Below are positions 24,472-35,148 of a stretch of DNA of 64,000 bases, piece after piece; the first letter of the stretch is position 1; each line of letters starts with the position of its first letter. The DNA lies in contig JAJEKV010000036.1 in assembly GCA_021234155.1 (NCBI GenBank), forward strand, positions 12,105,426-12,169,425. Direction: 5' to 3'. The position numbers and the translations under genes were made by a program. The notes beneath the pieces were generated by a model. That model was not told where the DNA came from. It saw only the letters and a program-made list of their open reading frames with translations, and ran no database searches. Source of the stretch: Isoetes taiwanensis (lineage: Eukaryota; Streptophyta; Lycopodiopsida; Isoetales; Isoetaceae).

Positions 24472-27400
24472 TCACCTCCCAATATATCCAAAATAATGAA
24501 GAATCATTGCAAGGATCAACATTAGAAAAGCAATAAGAAGCCCTGGTCTCCCCATGATCCAATTTTTTACTCTCTTTGCCTGCTCAGTAACAGTCTGCGC
24601 TCTTTCTGCCCAGCGCATCTGCCGTAAGAGAAATAAAAAACAGGTTATTTTGAAAGAAAGAGAAGACACCGTAGAGAAACTGAAACATGAAAAGTACAGG
24701 TTACCAGTTTGTCTAGCTGATCTGGGCTAAGGTTTGCCATTGCCTTCTGAGCTTCAACTGCCTGCTCCGGTGTCAGCTTTAAACCTAATTGCTCACTCAT
24801 GCTGGCCATTGCCTCAGGAGTCATGCTCTTGATCATTGCTGACATCATCTGACATCAAACCGTCTTCTTTTAAATATAGAAGAATACAAAAATTCCAGGA
24901 CGTTGGTATTTTACTAGCATACCTGTTTCATAGCTGGGTCTTTCATCTGCTTGCGCATCTGCTCTTGTAATCCTTGATCTAGGGGTGCTCCTTGTGCACC
25001 AATGCTGCTAGCACCTTGGCTTCTTTGGGTAACCTCTATATTATCTAACATAGAATCATAATGTCTGGCTGAATCAGGCACATGATTGCTTGCCTTATCC
25101 CGTTGGAAAGAACTAGCCATATTCAACATCTTTTCAAGATCCTCAGGTGACATTTCCTTAAACATATCAGCAGCAAGCTTTGCCATATCCGGTGTTATTC
25201 CACCTCCACTTAAAGCTGCAACTTGTTCCGGCTTCATATTTGACATTAAAGATTGCATGCTCCTAAACACATTTCCAGTGTGATAAATCCCAATTGCAAA
25301 ACATTACCATAAATTCTTACGAACGAAAAAACCACGTTCACGATTGCATGCCTAAACCATACCTTAGCATTTGAGGATTCTGCTTCAGGCTAGTAACTGT
25401 ATCAGCAAAAACCTGACCATCTGGCATAGCAGGCATGTAACCACTAGTAGAAGACTGTCCGAGATCACCTTTTTGCTCGACCGTACTAGGAGTTCTGTTT
25501 GGAGTACTTCCTTCTATGTGAAGAGCCTCCTCCTCTGTTATCTCTTCAATAATAAGACCTAATCATTGAAGTTTCATATCAGGAACAGATCCTCTTAGGT
25601 ACAACACAGATCCTCTTAGGTACAACATAGGATGCGTAAACTCACCATTGGCAACTGGCACATCAGCTTCACCAGAGCTTTCAAGCTCTTCCCTTGCTTT
25701 CCTGACAATTGTAACCAAATCTTAATCACAATATACAAAAATAACAGCAGCATTCCATCTTTTCTAATGTACCTCAGAACTTCCGCTACAGTATCATCTT
25801 CGGGGGAAATTTCAGCAGCTTTTCTCAGATCTTCAACTGCTTCCTGAAGATAAATGTTGAAAGGTAAGACTCGTGCAAGGAAGCAACATTAGTCAGAAAC
25901 ATCAAAGACTGATAATAGCATAACAGACTTGCAGATGCTCAAAGCCCCCAAATGCCATAAGCTTTTTGCCATCTAAGATATGCTTTGACGACAATGTCAC
26001 CATTTTTGTAACGTGTGTTTGTTAAGCCTACATATTATAAATAAAACATACTCTATGTGTACATTTATATGATGCTATTCACTCTCCAGTAGTTGCCAAA
26101 CCTCATAACCACAGAGGACTAGAGCACTCATACAAGAGTTTACAGCAATATTAGGCATTACTATAACCTTTACTACTTGTGACTCCTTCGGCTACAATTA
26201 ACATAACTATGCTCCATTACTTGTGGTGTTTGACGACGAAATCACGTATATAGTACCATGCTTCAACACTTTAATACAACACAACCTGAGTAGCATACCC
26301 TGAACTGTCCTAGTTCCTTGTATGCTAATCCTCTACGATAAAATGCCTTCAGGCTCCTTCGCTCGAAATTCAAAACCTGTAAATCTACAAAAAATTAGCT
26401 ACTGTTTAAACAGAAGCTCTACTACCCAACCAGTGCATACCTCTGTTCCGACCTTAATAACATCATGAAATTTATTGATCTTAAGATAACAGGACATCAA
26501 GTTCAAGGAACATGCCACACTCAAGTTCACTGCTGCTTGTGAGTCAACACCTTGTAAATTTTCTTTTGCCTGGATGGATAAAAAGTTCAACCACATGACA
26601 TGTTAAGCCGATATTTATTATTTAGATCATTATAAACTCTAAATGGGAAATCGATAAAGGAATAACCTAGCCCACCTAACAACTACCTTTTCATACTTCT
26701 CTGCAGCTTCTGCGAACTTTCCACTGGCATGAAGCTGGTTTCCCTGTCATCACAATTTGAATCAGCTGCTAAATAAATCTGAACATGCTATTCTATTTAG
26801 GAATAACAAGAGCTTTCACGTATCCCCCAAAGCGGACATCAGAGAAAGAATAGGATTAAAAGGTAAAGATGATGCCCAATTGACAATAGGCAGCATATAC
26901 ATATTATTCATGCAGCAAAAATTGTTCCCTCACTACGACTCTAGTTTTTTTGGTCTTAGATTGCAAAAGTTACCTGATTTTTCAATAACGATGCTCCTTG
27001 AAACCCATACGACTTTTGTGTTTCATTTGTTGCTTGCATTGCAGCAAGCTCTTCTGCAGATGTTCGTGACATTCGCTCAGTCATCTTAGCCATCTCTTCA
27101 GGTGGGATATTCTTCATTTGTTCTGCTGCAAAGCGAAAGTCCTCTGGGCGCATGTTTTTCATGCCTTCAGTTGCCATACGAAGAAGATCTGGATTTTTCA
27201 TCATCTGGACAAAGCAAATATTGCAACAGTGAATCATTACATAATTTAACAGTATAAACCACTGAAATGTAAAAGGGAGCAAACAGATATCGGATTAATC
27301 TTGACAGAAACTTAACAATGAAAAAATGGCATATAAAATTCCCCCCTCCAATTTCATCCACAAAGCACGAATCATCAGCAACTTGCCTTCCAGCTATAAA

Positions 27401-28045
27401 CAATAAGCAAAATACGGTATTGCAATCAATTGAGTCTTTGATGTTTGTGGAAAAGGCACTCAATATGTTTTTTGAAAACAGATATCCCTGTCTGATGTTC
27501 AACATCTTTAACAAAAGGTTCTGGCTGAACAGGTTTTCCAAGCAATATGTTGCACTATAGGTTGTTGATATCAGGATCCATTCAAAAGTTATGTCCTTTC
27601 TCAATGACTTGACTCGCTTTAATAAAAGGAGACAATTTCTTATGAGGACAGAATATGAGGGAGTATTAAAAGCCATATGAATCAGCTAGCTTGAAGTTCT
27701 AGCCCTCGGACCATTCCACCTCTGCTCCCCTCCCCAAAAATTAATCTACTACAGTAGAATCATACTATTTAATAGCAAAAAGAAGCATTTGCGTCCGAGT
27801 TACTGACTTTGGTAAGTTTCTAATTCTGCCTTTCTAGGTAACCCAAGTGAATTTTATCCTGATCTTATTATACCTGATGCATTTTCAGCCCATATAAAAC
27901 GATCAACCTAGCAGACACAAAAACAACCGAGCAAGTAATTACATCACACCTGTTGTTGCATTTTGGCGAGCTCTTCAGGAGGAATCCGGCTCATCTGCTC
28001 CTGAGCGAGTCTCATCATATCGGGATCCATCATACTTCCGAACAT
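24472..28045 (-). CDS. OEP61: OEP61/TPR7-like TPR receptor with C-terminal membrane anchor
   Basis: Eleven coding exons read on the minus strand: 28045-27950, 27204-26974, 26743-26687, 26569-26441, 26376-26299, 25843-25773, 25701-25646, 25558-25363, 25262-24923, 24848-24705 and 24618-24472. All introns are GT...AG, phases match, and the total is 1545 nt (514 residues). The start ATG opens an OEP61-type N-terminus (DPDMMRLAQEQMSRIPPEEL). Three TPR-type segments follow in exons 3-6 (GNQLHASGKFAEAAEKY; ACSLNLMSCYLKINKFHDVI; KAFYRRGLAYKELGQF), then repeated Met/Pro-rich modules (MSPEDLEKMLNMASSF; MKDPAMKQMMSAMIKSM). A tail anchor of about 20 hydrophobic residues ends in GYIGR. Known family role: tail-anchored receptor of the chloroplast outer envelope and ER whose TPR clamp binds Hsp70/Hsp90 carrying precursor proteins. 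Arabidopsis OEP61 is about 554 residues, so this copy is slightly shorter. No frame breaks are seen. Confidence 0.93.
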
Positions 28046-28687
28046 CCTGAAAATACCGGGGGAGCCTAAACCTTCTACAACTTGAATCAGACAATGCTTT
28101 CAAACTTCCTTTGCTACAAATTCGAGCAAACCCGCAGCACACTGATCTGACACAGGGCGGCCAAGTCCAGAGGAAATCTGGGTCAAGCACTCCAGGAAGA
28201 CAGAATTAAGAAGAAGTCCAAGACCATAGGTCATAATCGTCAGCTCCCAAAGGACCTTCCTACCACTTTCAGGAGAAAGGCAAAGAACTATCCGGCAGCT
28301 TCCCTCGTGTTGCTCACGGTTTCGATGCTCTCACGTGTCTCGGCGGGTTGAGATCGCTGGATAACGGGACGCATGCCGCGTCTCCATGTGATAACCTCTC
28401 CCTGTATCCGCCACGAAGACATTGGTAACAATGGTTAAACTTTAAAATTTCCTACCACCTCAATTATAACAATTCCAGGTATTTATTAGTACTCAAAGAA
28501 TTTGTTCCTGAAATTGCCCCTAAAGGGCAAACCCTTGTTTACGTGGGTTTTGAAATATTTCAGGTATTATGCCGATATATACCTAGAATATTCCAAAAAC
28601 TGGCCTAAACTTGCTGTGACCTGTAATTTACCGGTCGGCCCTGTTGCTGGGCGAGCCCCGTCGCTGCCGTTAAAACCATCTAACTAG
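28046..28687. other. OEP61 5' UTR/promoter region and spacer
   Basis: Read on the minus strand, the sequence just before the ATG is TATTTTCAG|G, so a 5' UTR intron is possible. A GC-richer stretch at 28,060-28,400 fits a 5' leader and promoter. No other gene is visible. Confidence 0.4.
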
Positions 28688-28880
28688 CCTGATGGATGAA
28701 AAGGATGTCCGAGGTTTCATAAAGAGGCATGAGTTTGAAAAGCTTGCGACTCCCAATACTAGATCGGATTAAAGCTCCTTTTCAGAAGGCTTTAGATGAG
28801 TCAGGTCTTTCTCGACAAAATAATTCACTTGAGGTTGTTAGATCTGGCTCAAGGATCTCAGTTGCAGTTCGAATTAGAGG
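28688..28880 (+). pseudogene. HSP110-type (Hsp70-14/15/16-like) fragment, frameshifted
   Basis: MDEKDVRGFIKRHEFEKL starts at 28,692. After an extra base near 28,753 the frame changes and reads ILDRIKAPFQKALDESGLSR, then LEVVRSGSRI. This order (KDVRGFIKR-EFE, LDR-K-P-KAL-GL, VEVVGSGSR) is characteristic of the nucleotide-binding domain of plant HSP110 proteins; GSGSR is read here as RSGSR. It covers about 60 residues of a protein that normally exceeds 750. A splice-acceptor-like CTAACTAG precedes it. With no neighbouring exons and a frameshift, it looks like a captured or decayed exon. The chromovirus begins 62 bases downstream. Confidence 0.65.
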
Positions 28881-28941
28881 ATGAAGTTGTGAATCTGGAT
28901 GGTGTACAAGTTGAACCAGAAAGTGAAGATAAGAACACTGA

Positions 28942-31385
28942 TGTAACGGACCTAGGATTTTGAGGTAAATTGTGGATTATTTTATTTTAAAGATGCAAAG
29001 GAATATTAATCAAAATATCACGCATGCAGAGAAATACGTCGTATATGTAGAGATTATACGGACAAAATACTGTGGTTAAAAATAAATATAAGTACAGAGA
29101 AAAGCATTGGGGAAAAAGATTGATTGCAGAGGGATTGCTGAAGGAGCGAATCGCGTGCAGAGCTCTGGGAGCGTGTTGGAGCGCAGAAAAAGCAACAAGC
29201 GGGATTCCAGGTGGGGATTAAGCCTTACACCTGGGGTTTTGGTGCTTGATTAAGTTGTGATTTGAGTATAGTGATGGTTGTTCTTGTTATATAAGTTTGG
29301 AATTTACTCATGTCTTATCTTGATTTTGGGATAGTAAGACCGCATGTTTATGAACTTTTCACTTGAAGCCATTCTATGTTTTGAATTAGGGAAGTTCTTG
29401 AACTTGGATATGATTTATTAGATTCAATCAATATAGAAATGAGCGGAAACATCATCGGGAATGAGAATTGAGCGTAATAATTTAAAAAGTATGAAGAAGC
29501 GCCAAGGAGATGACAAAGATGTAGAAAAACATGGGATTCTTGTTTGTGTCGGAATGCTTAAAAAGTTAAGGATTAAAACCGGAATGGGGCCGATTTGGAA
29601 CCTAGGATGGCCGATTTGATCTAAAAAGTTGGATTTAGAATGATAAGGATGGGATTCGTGAGCAAAAGCTTGCCTTCTTAACTCTGTTTCCATGCCTAGA
29701 ACATGCCTAGAATTAAATGTTTCGGACCCCAAGCGGATCGATTCCAGCCAGGAAACACCGTAGAGGAAGATTTGGCGGTTAGGATCAGATTGATGCCAGA
29801 TCCGGCAGTTCCTGGTCTGACTTTTATCAGGAAGAAAAATCAGTAGAATCGTCTCCTTCGGCCATAAATGATAAGATTTGGCCTGGAAATCTCAGTAAAA
29901 GCCAGAATCGGCAGGATTTCAGAGGTCTTGGCATGGAATCGATGGCCTGGAGGCCAAATCGGCAATTTGCAGCCGAAGTTCGTGGGTCATAACGTGGTTA
30001 GGGTTAGGTTAAAATCAACGAAAATGATAAAAACGTTAACAATTGAGTAATTATTAGTAAAGTAGCATAAAATAAGTTAAGTTTAAGCTAAGGCTATGAG
30101 TTAAGGTAAATATCAAGGGTTAGCTGGAACCACGAGTTGGGTGAGGAATTTATTTGAGATTGAGGCATAAGTAAGGAGTTTATGCTAATGGATATACGTA
30201 ATTTATGATTACAATATGAGTAGTCTTAATAATTAGCTAGCTATATATTTAACCTTGGAATTAGCTAAATTGAAGTGGGAAAAGAAAATACAAGGCATAG
30301 GGGTTAGAATGTTATGGATTAATATTATTAAAGTCTCTAATAACCTTAGTGTTAGTGAATCTATGAAAGATATAGACGTTTATTTTTAATAGAATGGTGA
30401 TGGTTGCATTTTTGCATTATTAAGGCTATGGTTAGACATTTCATGTGTGAATTATGGAATTATTTGATGTTGAGTATGTTAAGGCATGGGCATGATGGTG
30501 AATGGTATGTAATTGTATATGGTGAAATTCTTTGATATAGACCTGGGGGGCGGAGTCTAGGTGCGATGGTCTAGACTCACGCTTTTACCAAATGCTATGT
30601 AAATGGTATTTTGAACATCGGGCGTTGGTACCGTAAGGTACAACGTCATGCACAGTAAGTGGTCCTCCAATGCTGGACGCAGCGTGGAAGGGTGTGTACA
30701 CACGTGGTTACCCCGCCTCTATGTCACTTGGCCCGATCGTACCGAGTTGACCTTGCTCGCACCCGTGAGGAATATTGGTTGCTATGTTGATGCTATGGTT
30801 GCTTGGCTAGTGTATATGTGGTATTTAATCTTTGGAATCAAGTTGCAATGGTTGTGCTTTAGCGTAATTATGCATTGTGTTTATGTTGGTTGGACTAGTA
30901 ACTTGGATTGCGGTGGGCGAGGTTACGGTAAGGCTAAGTTCTTCGTTCTAAGTTAATGCTTGTGGTAATTGATGCTTGATATATTCTAAATCCCCGATCC
31001 CCACTTAGTCCGCGGTGACTAACCCCGTGGTTAAATGGTGTAGGTAGTGCGCGAGATGCTCGAGAGCAAGTAGCCAAGGCTGCAGAAAGGCTTGAGAGTA
31101 GGAGTGTGTGAATTGCTAGATAATACATTTGATTAATATAACTATTATTATTATGGATCGGTTTAAACTATAATTTATTTGTAAACTTGGATGTTGTGTG
31201 GGATTTTGCCGAGCAATGGCAAGTATAATATTTTTTTTTTGGGACCTTAGAGCACGAATAAAGATTAAATTCTTTACCTAAGTATGTATGTATTAATTTT
31301 TTGAGTCTAAGAGCTAAGTAGATCCAACGGTAGAGATCGATGGGATCTCCAGTTACCGAGAGGTTAACTGGCCAGGCCCGTCACA
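28942..31385 (+). repeat. Left 2.4-kb LTR
   Basis: It aligns end to end with 35,149-37,579. About 550 bp (roughly 29,992-30,545) is identical between the two. Differences are clustered short replacements rather than spread substitutions. ORFs inside appear in both copies and are not genes. Near the 3' end lies a tRNA A-box-like TAGATCCAACGGTAGAG (31,319-31,335). Confidence 0.92.
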
Positions 31386-31662
31386 TCGAGTTCGAGTCTC
31401 CATGGGTGCCTATATGCATGAGTAATTTGCAAAGACTTGGTAATCATTGTGACATGGTATAGCCTTGGATGCTCGAGGACGAGCATAGTTCTAGTGGGAG
31501 AGACTATAACGGGCCCATGATAGACCGCTCGAGTATTCGAACCTTGAATGTGCCTGTGGGGCGTTCCTGAGACACCGGCATAAATGGGTAGAAGCGACTA
31601 CTCATAAACGTCTAGACGGTTTTGCCCAGTTGGTTAAGGGCATGTCGGTTAGGAACGTTACA
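31386..31662 (+). mobile_element. TRIM-like internal region and short LTR inside the chromovirus leader
   Basis: Directly after the 2.4-kb LTR comes TCGAGTTCGAGTCTCCATGG, which in the TRIM at 44.5 kb follows the primer-binding site. It continues to a purine tract TAGTGGGAGAGAC, then a 158-bp stretch (31,505-31,662) matching the TRIM LTR: TATAACGGGCCC start, CCGGCATAAATGGGTAGAAG block, GGAACGTTACA end. The primer-binding site follows at 31,665-31,676. The segment therefore looks like a TRIM-type element lacking its left LTR and primer site. Confidence 0.7.
31389..31399 (+). promoter_or_regulatory. Pol III B-box-like motif
   Basis: AGTTCGAGTCT resembles the tRNA B-box GGTTCGANNCC. It lies 53 nt downstream of an A-box-like TAGATCCAACGGTAGAG (31,319-31,335) at the end of the LTR. 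The function is inferred from motif order and spacing only. Confidence 0.3.
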
Positions 31663-31664
31663 GT

Positions 31665-31676
31665 TGGTATCAGAGC
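31665..31676 (+). other. Primer-binding site (initiator tRNA-Met type)
   Basis: TGGTATCAGAGC follows the short LTR-like end GTTACA after two bases (GT). It sits 279 bp from the 3' end of the 2.4-kb LTR, an abnormal distance for that LTR. Confidence 0.75.
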
Positions 31677-31750
31677 AAAGTTCTGGTTAGTGGATTATGA
31701 GATTTGTGATTATTGATGATATTTGCTATGGTTCCAGATTCTTGTAGAGA

Positions 31751-32520
31751 TGAGTTCCCCGGGAGGATCCCCGGGAGGAGCTGGACAGCCTGGTGGAGCT
31801 CCCCGATGTAGCCAATATCTTGCGTGCTATTCAAAGAAGTGTTGCAAAAGCAGAGTGCGCCGCAACAAAAACACCGGACAAGGCAAAAGAGAGAAGGTGC
31901 CAAGGACACTAAGAGGGAAGTATTTACCTTGGAGAGAATGTTACAGGGGATGATGCGCACTGTGGTTTCGTGGAGTTGAGTTTTACTTTAAACTCATTAA
32001 CTTTGAAGATTCATTAAAAGTCGTATTGGCTCAAGCAATGTTGGGTGGATTTGCTAGAGTATGGTGGGAGAATTATTTGCGGGATATAAATAAGGCCGCA
32101 GGCGTGCAACTTGGCAAGAGTTTAAGACCGCTTTTGAAGGACATTTTATGCCTCCTGGGTACAAAGTTGACAAGATGAATGAGTTCTTGGACTTGACACA
32201 AAAAGGGACGGTGGCTAAATATAACGAGAAGTTTAGAAGGTTGCAGTATCATTGTCCTTTTGAGGATAAGGAGAAGCTTTGTGCTCGATTTGTAAAGGGT
32301 TTGGTGTTGATATTAAGAGCACAATGTCAGGTGTGTCCTATAAGGATTTGGAGGAAGTATTCCGAATTGCTAAGAATCGTGAATCTGACCTAGCTGAGAA
32401 AGCAACCTTGGAGAATGCTAAGAAGAGACAAGTTCCTTCCACATGGCAGACTGGTGGATCTGCGAGTAGAGGTAGATTCTCTAGTAGGGGTGGCATGGTC
32501 GCAGTTGTTAGTTAGTATGC
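31751..32520 (+). pseudogene. gag of the 2.4-kb-LTR chromovirus, in several frames
   Basis: An ATG at 31,751 opens a Gly/Pro-rich start (SSPGGSPGGAGQPGGAP). The capsid region is legible but moves between frames: NFEDSLKVVLAQAMLGGFARVWW near 31,990-32,065, TWQEFKTAFEGHFMPPG near 32,110-32,160, then VDKMNEFLDLTQKGTVAKY and EKFRRLQYHCPF to about 32,270. The tail is basic and Gly/Ser-rich. At least three frame breaks prevent a continuous gag. Given the youth of the insertion, some breaks could be sequence errors. Confidence 0.7.
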
Positions 32521-34427
32521 AGGAGGGTAGTCAAAATCGAGGATCTCGGCCTATGTATGCACCTTTGAATGATGAGACTAGGGAAAAGTGTCTTAATGAG
32601 AATCGATGCTTTAGGTGCAGAGAAGTTGGTCATTATGGACGAGATTGTCCGAGAAGGTGGATGGATAGTACTCCGCCGCGTGCATCTTCTCAACGTGGAG
32701 GGCAAACAAACCAGTGGTCCAGGTTGAATTCTAGTGATACTTATGGACGGGGCCAAGGCAGAGGAAATGGAGGCCGAAGTAACCGTGGTGGTCGTGGAGG
32801 TTTTTGGGACAATAATAGGGGTGGCAGAGGACAAGCTAGAGGAGACAACAGGATTATAGCACAAGCTAACCCTGCAGTTGAAGTTAGGGCTGCTCGAATC
32901 ATGGACCCTCCTGTTGAAAGAATGTGCATGTATGCTGCAGTGGACCAGGGCCGTGTAGATAATCAAGCTGTGGTTATCAGAGTTCCAGGTATTATTCATG
33001 GAGTCCCTATTCTCTTTCTTATTGATTGTGGTAGTACACATTGTTTTATTTCCCCAAGGCTGGCAAAGAAACTAGATTTGAATATGATTAGTCGGGACCC
33101 TAGATATGTGGAGTTGGCTGATGGTAAAATTAAGACTTCTTATGCTAAGGTAGACAATCTTAAATTCCAAGTAGGAGATCTTGAGTCCCATACTAGTTTT
33201 GAAGTATTGAGCCTAGGGAAGTATGATGCTATTCTTGGAATGTCATGGTTAAGGCCATATAAAGCTTGCATTGATTGCGGAGAGCAAACAGTTACATGCC
33301 AAAGTCCTAATGGAGATAAGCATGTGCTGGAAGGATTGCCTTCGTCATTAGTGGTTACACCTTTGTCTCGAAAAAGTTTTAAGAAACAGATTAAGAACGG
33401 GTGCATAAGAATGGGATGTGCATTTTTGGGTACCGCCGAGTTACAGGAACAACCTATTGCTCCTGAGATCCAGAAAGTGTTGGATGAGTTCTCTGATGTG
33501 TTTCCTAAAGAATTAACAGAATTGCCTCCACATAGAATGGTAGATCATGAGATAGAACTTGTTCCTGGGGCTGAACCCACATCAAGGCCACCATATAGAT
33601 TTCATGCATTAGAGATGGCCGAATTGAAGAAACAGTTGGCGGAATTATTGGAACAAGGGTTTATACGGCCGAGTGTTTCTCCATTTGGTGCGCCAGTTTT
33701 GTTTGTAAAAAAGAAAGACGGGACTTTAAGATTATGTATTGACTATCGCATGCTTAATCAGATTACAGTGAAGAATAGATATGCATTGCCTAGGGTTGAT
33801 GAGTTATTTGATCAGTTGGGACAAGCTAAGTACTTCACAAAAATTGATCTACGATCTGGATATCATCAGATCCGGATCAAGGATACAGATATTTACAAGA
33901 CTGCCTTTAGGACACGCTACGGACATTACGAGTTTGTTGTAATGCCGTTTGGGTTGACAAATGCTCCTGCCACTTTTATGCGCCTAATGAACGAGATATT
34001 CCGATCTTTCCTGGATAAGTTTATATTGGTTTTCTTTGATGATATTTTGGTATATTCCAGGACATTAGAGGAGCATGTGGAACATGTAAAGCAGACATTA
34101 GCTATTTTGCGACGAGAAAAGTTGTATGGTAAGTTATCTAAGTGTTCTTTTGCACAAACTAGATTGGTATATCTCGGGCATGTAATTTCAGAAAAGGGAT
34201 TAGAGCCAGATCCTTCTAAGATTGAGGCAGTTAGAGATTGGCCCACACCAAAGACGGTGAAGGAGGTAAGATCATTTTTGGGATTAGCGGGGTATTATCG
34301 CAAATTTGTTCCTAAATTCGCAAAGATTGCTGCTCCTTTGACTTCTTTGTTGGGTAAGAAGAATGATTTGCATTGGACTGATAGTTGTCAAGAAAGTTTT
34401 CAAAAGTTAAAGGATGTATGTGCCTAG
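32415..34427 (+). CDS. Protease-reverse transcriptase ORF of the chromovirus (670 codons, truncated)
   Basis: The first ~35 residues are out-of-frame gag; the meaningful frame starts near 32,520. Zinc knuckle [14 protein letters not shown] is at residues 65-78 and a Gly/Arg-rich linker at ~105-145. The protease motif [13 protein letters not shown] puts the catalytic Asp at ~204 and has Cys where Ser or Thr is usual. RT follows from ~350 ([14 protein letters not shown]) with [26 protein letters not shown] and the catalytic FFDDILVYS near 540. The thumb/connection part ([20 protein letters not shown]) ends abruptly at [19 protein letters not shown] and a stop. RNase H, which should follow, is absent. 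Confidence 0.85.
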   Translation: MLRRDKFLPHGRLVDLRVEVDSLVGVAWSQLLVSMQEGSQNRGSRPMYAPLNDETREKCLNENRCFRCREVGHYGRDCPRRWMDSTPPRASSQRGGQTNQWSRLNSSDTYGRGQGRGNGGRSNRGGRGGFWDNNRGGRGQARGDNRIIAQANPAVEVRAARIMDPPVERMCMYAAVDQGRVDNQAVVIRVPGIIHGVPILFLIDCGSTHCFISPRLAKKLDLNMISRDPRYVELADGKIKTSYAKVDNLKFQVGDLESHTSFEVLSLGKYDAILGMSWLRPYKACIDCGEQTVTCQSPNGDKHVLEGLPSSLVVTPLSRKSFKKQIKNGCIRMGCAFLGTAELQEQPIAPEIQKVLDEFSDVFPKELTELPPHRMVDHEIELVPGAEPTSRPPYRFHALEMAELKKQLAELLEQGFIRPSVSPFGAPVLFVKKKDGTLRLCIDYRMLNQITVKNRYALPRVDELFDQLGQAKYFTKIDLRSGYHQIRIKDTDIYKTAFRTRYGHYEFVVMPFGLTNAPATFMRLMNEIFRSFLDKFILVFFDDILVYSRTLEEHVEHVKQTLAILRREKLYGKLSKCSFAQTRLVYLGHVISEKGLEPDPSKIEAVRDWPTPKTVKEVRSFLGLAGYYRKFVPKFAKIAAPLTSLLGKKNDLHWTDSCQESFQKLKDVCA

Positions 34428-35118
34428 TCAACCAAAGGTATGGGATTCATATTTGTATTTGGCTGAGTTTGCATACAATAACACTTATCAAGATTCCATT
34501 AAAATGAGTCCTTTTGAGGCAATGTATGGTAAGGAGTGTCGTTGTCCTCTTAATTGGAGAGATCCTCAATGCAATGTTGAAGCAGCTAATGAAGTAGCGG
34601 AGGACATGGAAGCTCAGCTAAGGAGACTTCGACAGAATTTGGCTGTGGCACAAAATAGACAGAAGCAGTATGCCAATAAAAGACGTAGACCACTTGAATT
34701 TCAAAAAGGGGATTATGTGTTCTTGAGGATTAATCCCAAGCAGAGCTCACTGGCATTTAAAAGTGCAGGTAAATGGGCTCCTAGGTATGCGGGTCCGTAT
34801 GAAATTTTGGAACGTATTGGCAAAGTGGCTTATAGGTTGGATTTGCCCTCGCACTTGAAAGTACATAATGTCTTTCATGTGAGTAACTTGAGGAAGTATG
34901 TTTTTGATCCTTCCCATATGTTGGGGGACGATGATTTGGTAAGCAGAGAGAACTTCCTGTACCCCCGACCAGAACGTATTCTGCGAGAGGAAACCCGTCG
35001 CTTAAGGAGGCGAACAATACGTAGATTTTTGGTTCAATGGGCGGGTTGTCCTGAGGAAGATGCCACATGGGAGGATGCCAATTGGATTCTTCGTGAGTTT
35101 CCCGAGATGCGCCCATGA
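34414..35118 (+). CDS. Integrase C-terminus and chromodomain ORF (234 codons)
   Basis: The frame overlaps the end of the RT ORF by 14 nt. It begins in the late integrase core ([13 protein letters not shown], then [17 protein letters not shown]). An integrase C-terminal block follows ([52 protein letters not shown]). The last ~50 residues form a chromodomain ([40 protein letters not shown]), which tethers chromovirus integration to marked chromatin. The HHCC finger and the DDE catalytic residues are missing, so no active integrase can be made. The ATG is fortuitous, created at the deletion junction. Confidence 0.85.
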   Translation: MYVPSQPKVWDSYLYLAEFAYNNTYQDSIKMSPFEAMYGKECRCPLNWRDPQCNVEAANEVAEDMEAQLRRLRQNLAVAQNRQKQYANKRRRPLEFQKGDYVFLRINPKQSSLAFKSAGKWAPRYAGPYEILERIGKVAYRLDLPSHLKVHNVFHVSNLRKYVFDPSHMLGDDDLVSRENFLYPRPERILREETRRLRRRTIRRFLVQWAGCPEEDATWEDANWILREFPEMRP

Positions 35119-35148
35119 GGACATGGGTTGAATTTTTGGAGGAGAGAC

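Noticed and set aside
29424-30956. ORFs of ~100 codons in the 2.4-kb LTRs, repeated at 35.5-37.1 kb
   Set aside because: They are duplicated LTR sequence with frame-disrupting differences between copies and no domain.
32508-33041. 177-codon ORF opposite the chromovirus protease
   Set aside because: It is an antisense shadow of the Gly/Arg-rich linker and protease region.
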